A stretch of DNA of 38,833 nucleotides, taken from positions 1 to 38,833 of the forward strand of contig JBHPGW010000025.1 in assembly GCA_042569785.1 (NCBI GenBank), in the 5' to 3' direction. A program made the translations under genes and the position numbers. The notes beneath the pieces were generated by a model. The model saw only the letters and a program-made list of their open reading frames with translations, was not told the DNA's origin and made no database searches. Each line of letters opens with the position of its first letter. Position 1 is the first letter of the stretch. Of the stretch, positions 1-7,803 are shown one piece after another. Source of the stretch: JBHPGW01 sp042569785 (GTDB lineage: Bacteria > Planctomycetota > Phycisphaerae > Sedimentisphaerales > Anaerobacaceae).

Positions 1-85
1 AGTGCCGTGTCCAGAAATAATAAAATGCTGGAAGTGAATTATTCAGCAAGCCCTAAGTAGGATTTAATTGGCAGGAGAAGTGGCA

Positions 86-898
86 ATGAATGAACTAATT
101 AAAGATTTTATTGTTTACAAACGACTTGGTTTGCGAGAATGTTTAAAATTACCTCGTGAATGGCGGAAGATAGCTTGGTTTTATTATGCAAGATATCGAA
201 AAAAAGCACAAAAAGAAACTCCACCAGGTTTCAATGTGCTTATAATTGGAATACTGCAAGCAGTAGTCTCAAAAGATCGTAGCTTTATAGATAAAGCTAT
301 AGAACTTGTAGATGGAAATGTTCGTCAAGATAGCATTATGTGTCTTACAGGGTCAGCATTGTGTGACATTGGACACTATGAAGAAGGAATAAGAAGTTTA
401 AGAAAAGCAGTGGAATTAGAGCCTACTTTGGTGAATATGGTAGCTTTAGCTGGTGCTCTAGAAAAAGCTGAAGAATATTCAGAAAAACTTGAACTATCTA
501 ATCGTATTTTAGAGAAAGCCCCAAATAATTTAGATGGATTACAATTCAAAGCGTATGTTCTTGCTAAACGTGGCAATCTTGATGAAGCAGAAGGTCTTGC
601 ACGAAAAGCACTCCGCATCTCACCCAAAAACAGCTATGCTAAAGAAGTATTAGGAGAAATTTTATTTAGACAAGAAAGATATGAAGAAGCCCTTAAGATG
701 TTCAGAGGTTCCTTTGATTTCCCTGACAACTTCGGACATTTATGGCATCGAATAGCCCATTGTCATTTTGAGCTTGGTAAATTTAAAAAGGCTCAAAAAG
801 CAGCAAAAAGGATGCTAAAAGCAGCAAAAAAAGAAGGAGACGACATGAACACACCAGAGATGAAAGCTTTTTTAGAGAAATTGGGTGTTGATGTATAA
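86..898 (+). CDS. TPR-repeat protein
   Basis: The protein is about 270 residues with a predicted soluble helical fold and no signal peptide. Several degenerate tetratricopeptide units are visible from about residue 85 onward, with typical A/G-Y-E/D-E-A spacing and helix-closing P at P-N/P-T positions (for example GHYEEGIRSLRKAVELEP, GNLDEAEGLARKALRISP and ERYEEALKMF). TPRs usually mediate protein-protein contacts, so no enzymatic role can be read from it. I chose the ATG at 86 because AGGAGA (73-78) lies 7 nt upstream; an in-frame TTG at 68 is less likely. Codon use is clearly more AT-rich and Lys-AAA-rich than in the neighbouring genes, which suggests recent acquisition. It lies directly upstream of an RHS remnant, so an accessory or immunity-like role in an RHS locus is possible but only inferred. 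Confidence 0.8.
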   Translation: MNELIKDFIVYKRLGLRECLKLPREWRKIAWFYYARYRKKAQKETPPGFNVLIIGILQAVVSKDRSFIDKAIELVDGNVRQDSIMCLTGSALCDIGHYEEGIRSLRKAVELEPTLVNMVALAGALEKAEEYSEKLELSNRILEKAPNNLDGLQFKAYVLAKRGNLDEAEGLARKALRISPKNSYAKEVLGEILFRQERYEEALKMFRGSFDFPDNFGHLWHRIAHCHFELGKFKKAQKAAKRMLKAAKKEGDDMNTPEMKAFLEKLGVDV

Positions 899-908
899 AG
901 CCACATAA

Positions 909-1952
909 ATCACGCTCTTTGAAAAATTGATATTTCTACAAGAAAAAACTGGCTTGCCCAGTATGGATACCAGAAGAATATATGAATACCAGAAGAACGG
1001 CAGTATAAACATGAAACTTGAACAAGGTGAACAGACTGATCTTAGTTACTATGGTCATTTGGTGACAGGCGATAATGATGGTAACTTAGTCGGCTGGGAC
1101 CTTAATGGCAGGCAGGTGACGCCGTTTAGCGATGATCCTGTAAATTACTTCCTCGAATACGACTGAGATGGCAAGTTGCGTAAAGGCCAGTACGGCTCGT
1201 CCAATCAGACTATGCAGGCTGTTTATGACCCTGAAGGGGTAAGGATTGCCAAGATACGCAACTGGAACCAGGATGATTATCACCACAAATACGTTGTAGA
1301 TTCGACAGGCGATCTGCCCGCTATTTTACTGGTGCTCGATGCCAATAACAGCGATGCTATCGTCAAGACCAATATTTTCGCTAACGACCAGATCATCGCT
1401 CAGCATGACGGCAATGACTCTAACGATCTGTACTTCTACATGCACGACAGGCTGGGCAGTATCCGTCAGGTAATCGATATAGATGCCGACATCGCAACTG
1501 AGGTCGCCAAGGTTCTCGATGAGATAGTTCAAGGTATTGGCAAAACAACTGACCTTGTCAGTGAGATTGCCGCTGCTTCGCAGGAACAGTCGCAGGGTAT
1601 CGACCAGGTCAATACCGCGATGGCCCAGATGGATAAGGTTACACAACAGAATGCAGCCAATGCCGAAGAATCGGCAAGTGCATCTGAGGAACTAAGTGCT
1701 CAGGCTGAGCAAATGAATGACGTGGTTGGTGAACTGGTAGCTATGGTTGGCGGTGCCAGTCAAGCAAGTTCAAAAAGCGGTACCAGTAGGACCGTTAAAA
1801 AGACTCGTGAACTGAGTAGCTCAGATCATGTTTATCACAGCATAGCTAATGGTTCAACCAAAAGTGCCGAGCCTAAAGTAACTGCCAATACTCAAGCGGC
1901 AAAAGCTATTCCGCTTGATAAAAAAGATGATTTCACTGAGTTTAACAGTTAA
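909..1952 (+). pseudogene. RHS-repeat remnant fused to chemoreceptor C-terminus
   Basis: One reading frame (open from 909, first ATG 963) encodes RHS-type sequence (YYGHLVTGD, GWDLNGRQVTPF, VYDPEGVRIAK, YYMHDRLGS-like YFYMHDRLGSIRQVID) up to about 1485. It then continues without a frameshift into a typical methyl-accepting chemotaxis protein C-terminal hairpin tip (EIAAASQEQSQGIDQVN, QQNAANAEESASASEELS) ending at 1952. The frame is broken by TGA at 1164-1166, in the context YD-stop-DGKLRKG, where RHS proteins commonly have Trp, so a TGG-to-TGA change is likely. A TTG at 1176 could restart translation. There is no RHS N-terminus, no toxin tip, and no chemoreceptor membrane or HAMP region. A 12-nt direct repeat (ATACCAGAAGAA at 967-978 and 986-997) sits near the 5' end. 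This is most simply a recombination scar of two degraded genes; a chimera from misassembly cannot be excluded. Confidence 0.75.
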
Positions 1953-1980
1953 TTGCCAATACCAATGGTTAAATTTTTTA

Positions 1981-2022
1981 AGGTTTCGGCGGGGCTGTTA
2001 GTCCCGCCGAAACCTGTTTTTT
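1981..2022 (+). terminator. Rho-independent terminator
   Basis: A perfect 13-bp inverted repeat (1981-1993 with 2003-2015, GC-rich core CGGCGGG/CCCGCCG) encloses a 9-nt loop and is followed by a T-run at 2017-2022. It ends the plus-strand RHS/chemoreceptor transcript. The minus-strand orientation lacks a T-run, so it is probably one-directional. Confidence 0.85.
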
Positions 2023-2031
2023 AATTGAGTT

Positions 2032-2700
2032 CTATAATTTTTTTTCTGCCCAGCCACCGAACGTATATAGGTAGAAATGTTTTTCGTCGGTAGTGATGAT
2101 CAGCTCTCCTGTGACAGCATAATTTTTGTCTATCCATCCTCTTATGTACGCACTGCCCATAAGGTTTCGCACTTTCATAGTGTCGTTATTAGTCTCAAGT
2201 ATTACGTAAGAGCCTTTGGTTAAAAAGAAAAGCTTCGATTGATTATCGCCATTACTGTCGTTATAGATCTGCTGCGGGTCGATATTGCCTTTCGGTCGGC
2301 AGGTCATAACCTCAAATTCGATGTCCCTGTTATCGTCGACGAAAAACCGGCCCTTCCAATCGGCTTGTATCGAGCCGTTAGCGAGTATGATCATATCTAT
2401 TGTGCCGCGATCTTTGTCGTTCTCGATCGGGATGGTTTTTACTATTAGAGCCTGAGGAATTTGCGGCTGGTCTTTGGCAGGGGGGCCGAAGGCTTGTTTA
2501 CGCAAACGATTCTGCATCTGTTCCCATTGACGCCAGGGTGGGTTAATGTTGGATTCTCCGCTGCCTATCTGATAGATCGGCCCATACATTCTGGTGTAGT
2601 AGATAAACATTCCAATTACTACGACAACCAAAAGCCCAAGCAGCATCGCATAGCCGTTTCGATCGTTTTGCCTGCGGTATTGTAATTGTTCGGTTTTCAT
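2032..2700 (-). CDS. single-pass membrane protein, unknown function
   Basis: The protein is about 222 residues. A charged N-terminus (QYRRQNDRNG) is followed by one strongly hydrophobic segment at about residues 17-36 (AMLLGLLVVVVIGMFIYY) and then a hydrophilic, probably extracytoplasmic domain rich in beta-type sequence (WKGRFFVDDNRDIEFEVM, LFFLTKGSYVILETN, GELIITTDEKHFYLYTFGGW). The ATG at 2700 is chosen because AGAGG precedes it by 9 nt on the minus strand; a GTG 21 nt upstream is also in frame. I do not recognise the family. The N-in/C-out topology and early hydrophobic segment could also suit a pseudopilin-like protein, but no clear prepilin cleavage motif is visible. It appears monocistronic, with its own promoter (2754-2781). 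Confidence 0.75.
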   Translation of the reverse strand: MKTEQLQYRRQNDRNGYAMLLGLLVVVVIGMFIYYTRMYGPIYQIGSGESNINPPWRQWEQMQNRLRKQAFGPPAKDQPQIPQALIVKTIPIENDKDRGTIDMIILANGSIQADWKGRFFVDDNRDIEFEVMTCRPKGNIDPQQIYNDSNGDNQSKLFFLTKGSYVILETNNDTMKVRNLMGSAYIRGWIDKNYAVTGELIITTDEKHFYLYTFGGWAEKKL

Positions 2701-2753
2701 AAGTACATACCTCTGTAACACGTTTTTGGACGCATAAGTCTTATAGCGTTAAT

Positions 2754-2781
2754 TTTATATCAAGTCTCAGTAACTTGACAA
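2754..2781 (-). promoter_or_regulatory. sigma70-like promoter for the 2032-2700 gene
   Basis: On the minus strand TTGTCA (2776-2781) is separated by 16 nt from TATAAA (2754-2759). A T-rich tract ending TTTCC lies directly before the -35, as in two other promoters in this window. The predicted start lies about 45 nt upstream of the ATG. Confidence 0.45.
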
Positions 2782-2919
2782 GGAAAAAAGACCTTATGAA
2801 GCGTATAAATTAAAAAATATTTTTGGGACAGATATGAATTAAAAATCAGGCTGTTTGCTTAATGAAATGGATGGATTTTGCCTTGCTTTTATATTGGCCT
2901 GCGGTTATATAGTTTCATT

Positions 2920-4494
2920 ATGGCATATTTAGCGGTCCCCATAGCGGCGAAGGATTTTGAGCAGGCATCCGGGCAGATAGATTCGGCAATATCTGCCGGA
3001 GCCGAGATGCTTGAATTACGCACTGACTATCTTCAGCGGTTAAACGTTGATCTGGTAAAAAAAATAGCGGCACACGCCAAAAACTCTGGAGGCGGTGCTC
3101 TGCCTTTGATAGTGACCTGCCGCGATATACGCCAGGGCGGTGCCAGGGATTACCCTGTCGAACTGCGGATCGATGTATTGGTGACGGCACTTAAGGCTGG
3201 TGTCGAGTTCGTCGATTTTGAATATGAGAATTTTCTTGTCCCCACGAACCAGGGCAGGATCAAGGTAGCCTTATCTGAGAGTTTGAAGGGCAGATTAATA
3301 CTGTCGGCGCATAACTTCAAGGGTAAATTCGAGAATATCAGCAGGCTGCATCGTCATATTCAGACATTATATTCAGCAGCGATCCCGAAACTGGTTTACA
3401 CCGCTAATCATATTAACGATTGTTTCGAGGCGTTCGATCTGCTTCATAGTACCGGCCCAGACAGGATCATTTTGTGTATGGGCAAAGCTGGGTTAATTAG
3501 CAGGATAATCGCCGGCAAACTCGACAACTTTTTAACATTTGCAAGCGTGGAAGAGAAAAAAGCGACGGCTCCGGGGCAGTTGACGATAGAGATGCTAAAG
3601 GGCCAGTTCAGATATGACACGATCGATGCCGACACTGAGCTTTATGGCGTGATAGCCTCTCCGGTGGCGCATTCGATGAGCCCAGCGGTCCATAACGCAT
3701 GCTTCGAGCAGATCGGAGCCAATAAACTGTATCTGCCTTTGCTCGTCGAAGGCGGCAAGGACGAATTCGATGAGTTTATGAACTCTGTTTTGAGCAGGCC
3801 CTGGCTCGGGTTCAAGGGCTTTAGTGTCACGCTGCCGCATAAACATAATGCCCTGGATTACGCTAAGGCTAAGGGCTATGACGTTGAGTTCTTAGCTGAA
3901 AGGATCGGTGCGGTCAATACACTCTTGATCAGCGACAAGCCTGGCGTGTATGCAGGCAATACCGATTTTGCCGGTGCACTGGATTCGATAACCGACGCGA
4001 TGGAGATCGCCGATGACGCTTTGTCCGGCATGTCGGTAGCGGTAGTTGGCGCAGGCGGTGTAAGCAGAGCGGTGGTTGCAGGCCTATCAGGGGCTGGCGC
4101 AAAAGTGAAGATATATAATCGAACGGTTGAAAAGGCGGCTATGCTCGCTGAAGAATTTGATTGTGAATTTGCAGGCTCCGATCAGATACTCGAAATCGAT
4201 GCCGAGCTTTTGATAAACTGTACAAGTATAGGGATGTATCCGGATATACAGACCTCTCCTGTGCCTTCATCGTGCCTAAAGGGGGGGATGACGGTTTTCG
4301 ATACGGTTTATAATCCGGTCAAAACCTTACTGCTCAGCAAGGCCAAACAAGCCGGCGCAAAAACGATCGACGGCCTGACAATGTTCGTCAACCAGGCCTG
4401 CGCCCAGTTCAGCCTGTTTACAGGCCAACAAGCTGACCCTGCTCTTATGAGAAATATCGTACTGGAAAAGTTAAGTTTCAGGGGTGCAAAATAG
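2920..4494 (+). CDS. aroDE: bifunctional 3-dehydroquinate dehydratase / shikimate dehydrogenase
   Basis: This is a two-domain shikimate-pathway enzyme of about 524 residues. The N-terminal part (about 1-225) is a type I dehydroquinase: ELR at 32-34, SAHNF with the catalytic His near 131, and the Schiff-base Lys near 157 in IPKLVYTAN. It would dehydrate 3-dehydroquinate. The C-terminal part (about 240-520) is an NADP-dependent shikimate dehydrogenase: SPVAHSMSP for shikimate binding, VTLPHK with the catalytic Lys, a GAGGVSRA nucleotide-binding loop, NRTVEKA for the NADP phosphate, NCTSIGM, and the closing GLTMFVNQA segment. The ATG at 2920 starts where homology begins (MAYLAVPIA); an in-frame upstream ATG at 2878 would add 14 hydrophobic residues with no family counterpart. 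No strong Shine-Dalgarno is seen. The fusion order matches aroDE proteins known in plants, Chlamydiae and Planctomycetota. Confidence 0.95.
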   Translation: MAYLAVPIAAKDFEQASGQIDSAISAGAEMLELRTDYLQRLNVDLVKKIAAHAKNSGGGALPLIVTCRDIRQGGARDYPVELRIDVLVTALKAGVEFVDFEYENFLVPTNQGRIKVALSESLKGRLILSAHNFKGKFENISRLHRHIQTLYSAAIPKLVYTANHINDCFEAFDLLHSTGPDRIILCMGKAGLISRIIAGKLDNFLTFASVEEKKATAPGQLTIEMLKGQFRYDTIDADTELYGVIASPVAHSMSPAVHNACFEQIGANKLYLPLLVEGGKDEFDEFMNSVLSRPWLGFKGFSVTLPHKHNALDYAKAKGYDVEFLAERIGAVNTLLISDKPGVYAGNTDFAGALDSITDAMEIADDALSGMSVAVVGAGGVSRAVVAGLSGAGAKVKIYNRTVEKAAMLAEEFDCEFAGSDQILEIDAELLINCTSIGMYPDIQTSPVPSSCLKGGMTVFDTVYNPVKTLLLSKAKQAGAKTIDGLTMFVNQACAQFSLFTGQQADPALMRNIVLEKLSFRGAK

Positions 4495-4523
4495 TAGTGC
4501 CCTGAGTTTGTGTTATTTAATGG

Positions 4524-4553
4524 TTGCTTTTAAGTGGCAATAGCTGATATATT
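4524..4553 (+). promoter_or_regulatory. candidate promoter for the MntA-HepT pair
   Basis: TTGCTT (4524-4529), an 18-nt spacer and TATATT (4548-4553) lie about 38 nt upstream of the antitoxin ATG. The match to a sigma70-type consensus is moderate. Confidence 0.4.
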
Positions 4554-4590
4554 AGAAATCGTAATAATCGAAAAATGAACAGGTGAGAAT

Positions 4591-4902
4591 ATGAGTGTTC
4601 ACATTGACATATCCAATGACAAGATAGTTGAATTTTGTCAGCGTAATCATATTTGCAGTTTCGCGTTTTTTGGTTCGGTACTCAGAGATGAGTTTAGTCC
4701 TGACAGCGATATTGATGTGCTTGTGGAATTTGAAGAAGTGTATAACCCCAGTTTGATGGAGTTGGCTTCGATTGAGAATGAGTTGAGTGAAGTTTTTGGT
4801 CGCAAAGCGGACATGGTAGAGCGTCGTTCTGTTGAGCAAAGCAAAAATTACATCCGACGCAGACACGTCCTGGAATCGCTGGAGGCTGTGTATGTGGCGT
4901 GA
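4591..4902 (+). CDS. MntA-like minimal nucleotidyltransferase antitoxin
   Basis: This 103-residue protein has the minimal nucleotidyltransferase fold signature. GSVLRDEF is at residues 28-35, then S39-D40-x-D42 (SDIDVLVEF) gives two metal-binding Asp, and D74 in RKADMVE is the likely third. Family knowledge: MntA antitoxins adenylylate a tyrosine next to the HEPN active site of their partner toxin and so inactivate it. The start is supported by AGGTGAG 3 to 8 nt upstream. Its stop codon lies inside the next gene (11-nt overlap), so the pair is translationally coupled. The antitoxin-first order and overlap fit a MntA-HepT module. Activity is inferred, not shown. Confidence 0.85.
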   Translation: MSVHIDISNDKIVEFCQRNHICSFAFFGSVLRDEFSPDSDIDVLVEFEEVYNPSLMELASIENELSEVFGRKADMVERRSVEQSKNYIRRRHVLESLEAVYVA

Positions 4903-5230
4903 TGATGCGTATTTGCTCGATATGTTGTTGGCGGCGAGGAAAATTCTCGAATTTACGCAGGATTCAACATGGCAGGGGTTTCGAGACGATGAATTAACGC
5001 AAAACGCCGTTATGCACCAGATTCAGATTATAGGAGAAGCTGCGAGTAAAGTTTCTGCTCAGTTTCAGCAGGACCATTCCCAGATTCCATGGCACGGGAT
5101 TATCGGTATGCGCAATCGACTTGTACATGAATATTTTCACATCATTCCGAAAAGGATATGGGATGTGGTGGACAGGGATATCCCCGGATTAATTCAAGGT
5201 CTTGAACCGCTTGTGCCCCCGGAAGAATAA
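4892..5230 (+). CDS. HepT-like HEPN-domain ribonuclease toxin
   Basis: This is a 112-residue all-helical HEPN protein (DUF86/HepT type). The active-site motif R-x4-H-x-Y is complete: R74, H79 and Y81 in RNRLVHEY. HepT proteins are RNases, reported to act on tRNA or mRNA, and the Tyr of this motif is what MntA modifies. The ATG at 4892 has GGAG 7 nt upstream, located inside the antitoxin gene, and overlaps that gene's end by 11 nt. A longer in-frame reading from 4832 is only the antitoxin shadow. The intact catalytic motif suggests a functional system sitting between aroDE and argG, two housekeeping genes. Confidence 0.85.
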   Translation: MWRDDAYLLDMLLAARKILEFTQDSTWQGFRDDELTQNAVMHQIQIIGEAASKVSAQFQQDHSQIPWHGIIGMRNRLVHEYFHIIPKRIWDVVDRDIPGLIQGLEPLVPPEE

Positions 5231-5272
5231 TGCAATGTTAGCTTTGCAATGAACGATTTTTGAGGAGTAAAA

Positions 5273-6484
5273 ATGTCTAAGAGTGAAAAGGTAGTTTTGG
5301 CTTATAGCGGCGGGTTGGATACGAGTGTTATTCTGCCCTGGCTTAAAGAGACTTATGGTTATGATGTGATTGCTTTTGCCGCTGAGCTCGGTCAGGGCGA
5401 TGAGCTTGAAGGTATCAAACGCAAGGCTCTAAAGAGCGGTGCGAGCAAGTGTATCGTCAAGGACCTGCGAAAGGAATTTGTCGAAGATTATATCTGGCCT
5501 CTGCTAAAAGCCGGCGCCGTTTACGAGAATGGTTACCTGCTCGGCACAAGTATCGCCAGGCCTTTGATCGCCAAGTATCAAGTTGACGTCGCTCACGCCG
5601 AAGGCGCCACGGCAGTTGCCCACGGAGCCACCGGCAAAGGTAACGACCAGGTTCGCTTCGAGCTTACGTTCATGGCTCTTGACCCGTCATTGAAAATTAT
5701 TGCGCCCTGGAAGGACCCGAATTTTGAGCTGACTTCGCGTGAGGCAGCGGTCGATTACGCCAAAAAGCACAAGATACCGATCGAGCAGAGTAAGAAGAAA
5801 ATTTATTCGCGAGATCGCAACCTCTGGCATATCAGCCACGAAGGCGCCGACCTTGAGGACCCGGCAAATGAGCCTAAAGATAATCTGTTCGTGATTTCCA
5901 GGCCGACATCCAAGACCCCGAACAAAGCTGACTATGTTGAGGTTGGTTTTAAAGAAGGTATCCCAGTCAAGCTAAACGGCAAAAGGGTCAGCGGTGTTCC
6001 GATGATCGAGACTCTAAATAAGATAGGCGGCAAACATGGTGTCGGCCAGATCGACTTAGTTGAGAATCGTCTGGTCGGGATAAAGTCTCGCGGCGTATAC
6101 GAAACCCCAGGCGGAACTATCCTTATGACCGCCCACGATGCCCTGGAGACCTTAACGCTGGACCGCGAAACGGCACATTACAAAAAACAGGTTGCGCTTA
6201 AGTACGCCGAACTTGTTTACAACGGCCAATGGTTTACCCCGTTACGCGAGGCGATCGACAGCTTCGTTAATGTTACCCAGCGAAACGTCACCGGAACCGT
6301 CAAGCTCAAACTGTTCAAGGGCAGGTGCACTCTGGCTGGAACAAAAAGCCCGAGGAGTCTCTACCAAACAGATCTGGCCAGCTTTAAAATGGGAGCTGAA
6401 TATGATCCGACCGATGCGACCGGCTTTATAAAGCTCTTCGGTTTACAGATGAAGGTTAATGGCGTTGTGAACAAGAAAAAATAG
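5273..6484 (+). CDS. argG: argininosuccinate synthase
   Basis: This 403-residue enzyme of arginine biosynthesis joins citrulline and aspartate using ATP to give argininosuccinate in the cytosol. The N-terminal ATP pyrophosphatase P-loop AYSGGLDTS is at about residues 10-18. The substrate-binding HGATGKGNDQVRFE is near 117-130, and SRDRNLWHISHEG and GVYETPGGT are further family signatures. Length is normal for the family. GAGGAG lies 7 to 8 nt before the ATG. No other arg genes are adjacent. The gene follows the toxin-antitoxin pair by 42 nt and may share its transcript. Confidence 0.97.
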   Translation: MSKSEKVVLAYSGGLDTSVILPWLKETYGYDVIAFAAELGQGDELEGIKRKALKSGASKCIVKDLRKEFVEDYIWPLLKAGAVYENGYLLGTSIARPLIAKYQVDVAHAEGATAVAHGATGKGNDQVRFELTFMALDPSLKIIAPWKDPNFELTSREAAVDYAKKHKIPIEQSKKKIYSRDRNLWHISHEGADLEDPANEPKDNLFVISRPTSKTPNKADYVEVGFKEGIPVKLNGKRVSGVPMIETLNKIGGKHGVGQIDLVENRLVGIKSRGVYETPGGTILMTAHDALETLTLDRETAHYKKQVALKYAELVYNGQWFTPLREAIDSFVNVTQRNVTGTVKLKLFKGRCTLAGTKSPRSLYQTDLASFKMGAEYDPTDATGFIKLFGLQMKVNGVVNKKK

Positions 6485-6625
6485 CGTCCTATGCCCATCG
6501 TCTAAAATGACCGTAAAGTCCGCATCCGAGGGCATAAAATATCAAGTTGAGCCAGCTATATTGTCGAAAACAATACTGTAGACCGTCGTAAACGCTATTG
6601 TTCTTGTCAAGTGGGAGTGGCTATT

Positions 6626-7768
6626 TTGGTTCCTGACTGGTTTTGGCTCTGTTTCATCTTTGCTTTCGGTTGCTGTATAGGCAGTTTTTTGAATGTCGTC
6701 ATCTATCGTCTGCCTCGTGAAAGGTCATTGGTTACTCCGCCTTCGGCATGTCCGGCTTGCGGTAAGCGGATTCGGTTCTACGATAATATACCGTTGCTGT
6801 CGTGGCTTGTGCTGGCCGGTAAGTGCCGCAATTGCAAAGCGAAGATATCTATCCGTTATTTTCTTGTAGAACTGCTCACCGGCGCAGTTTTCACCGGACT
6901 GTTCACGTTATATTTTTACAGCCACTTTCGTGCCGGCATCCTGCCCGTTGCCGACGGAGGCTGGCTGATATATCTATTACACATCATTTTGTTAGCTGCC
7001 CTGATAGCCGCATCCGGCATTGATATGGAATTTTGGATCATACCTTTGTGCGTATGCTGGTTCATTACCGTTGTTGGCCTGGCGGGAGCAACGGTTTGCT
7101 CATTTGTTCTTAACACCGAGACGATTGAAGGCTATCACCTTATATATTCAGCTTCGGCAGATACAGCTTCGGCAGCCGCAGGTGCGGGGCTTGGCTTAAT
7201 ATTGTCATTGCTGTTTTTGACAACGGGTTTTATCAAAAGAAGTTACGAATCCGACATCCCCGAAGAGCAGGCGGATAACGAGACCAAATCACAGATAAAT
7301 CATCGTATCGAGGCCTGCAGGGAGATATTGTTCCTGCTGCCGATCATTGTATGTTCTGCGGTGTTCTTCCTGCTCAATCGCAGGGTTGAGCTTATTGGTC
7401 AGTTTTGGGCGAGTGTTTCGCAGATACAGCCCTTGGCGGGCTTTTTGGGGGGGGTGTGGGGCTATTTTATTGGATGTGGTATTGTCTGGGCTACTCGCAT
7501 ACTTGGAACGCTGGGGTTCGGCAAAGAGGCGATGGGTCTTGGAGATGTGCACTTGATGGGCGCTGCAGGGGTCATAATAGGCCCGGTTTCTGTAGTCATT
7601 GCGTTTTTTATCGCGCCATTTTTTGGGCTTATCTGGGCCTCGGGCGTAATGTTTTTTAAAAAAATTCGACAAATTCCCTATGGTCCTTTCTTGAGTTTAG
7701 CCATATTTGCTGTTATGATTTTACACGACTGGATCTTCAGTTTTTTGTTTAACGTTTTACAAGGCTAA
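6626..7768 (+). CDS. prepilin peptidase (type IV leader peptidase, A24 family)
   Basis: This is a polytopic inner-membrane aspartic protease, about 380 residues, that cleaves and usually N-methylates type IV prepilins or pseudopilins. After GSFLNVVIYRLP comes a zinc-type CPAC...CRNC pair (cytoplasmic loop). Then come the two expected Asp sites, SGIDMEFWIIP and GLGDVHLMGAAG; canonical proteins have GxGDxK, and here the Lys position is His. An insertion of roughly 100 residues between the two Asp sites contains a hydrophilic stretch (ESDIPEEQADNETKSQ) and makes the protein longer than most relatives. The start is ambiguous: GGGAG at 6613-6617 best fits TTG 6626, with in-frame GTG codons at 6611 and 6617. 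No pilin genes are nearby, but ComEC follows on the opposite strand, so a role in type II secretion or competence pili is possible. Confidence 0.9.
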   Translation: MVPDWFWLCFIFAFGCCIGSFLNVVIYRLPRERSLVTPPSACPACGKRIRFYDNIPLLSWLVLAGKCRNCKAKISIRYFLVELLTGAVFTGLFTLYFYSHFRAGILPVADGGWLIYLLHIILLAALIAASGIDMEFWIIPLCVCWFITVVGLAGATVCSFVLNTETIEGYHLIYSASADTASAAAGAGLGLILSLLFLTTGFIKRSYESDIPEEQADNETKSQINHRIEACREILFLLPIIVCSAVFFLLNRRVELIGQFWASVSQIQPLAGFLGGVWGYFIGCGIVWATRILGTLGFGKEAMGLGDVHLMGAAGVIIGPVSVVIAFFIAPFFGLIWASGVMFFKKIRQIPYGPFLSLAIFAVMILHDWIFSFLFNVLQG

Positions 7769-7803
7769 AAAATAACGGATAATTTAATTAAGGAGAATTA
7801 GAA

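Noticed and set aside
1..60. Open frame from the left edge ending with TAG at 58-60 (19 codons)
   Set aside because: It could be the tail of an upstream gene, but 19 residues with no motif are too little to support a call.
2775..2809. Plus-strand TTGACA with TATAAA as an aroDE promoter
   Set aside because: The spacing is 23 nt, too long for a sigma70 promoter; the same bases make a better promoter on the minus strand.
6485..6625. tRNA or small RNA between argG and the prepilin peptidase gene
   Set aside because: No T-loop GGTTCGAATCC-type sequence or cloverleaf is seen, only a 6-bp TATTGT/ACAATA stem.
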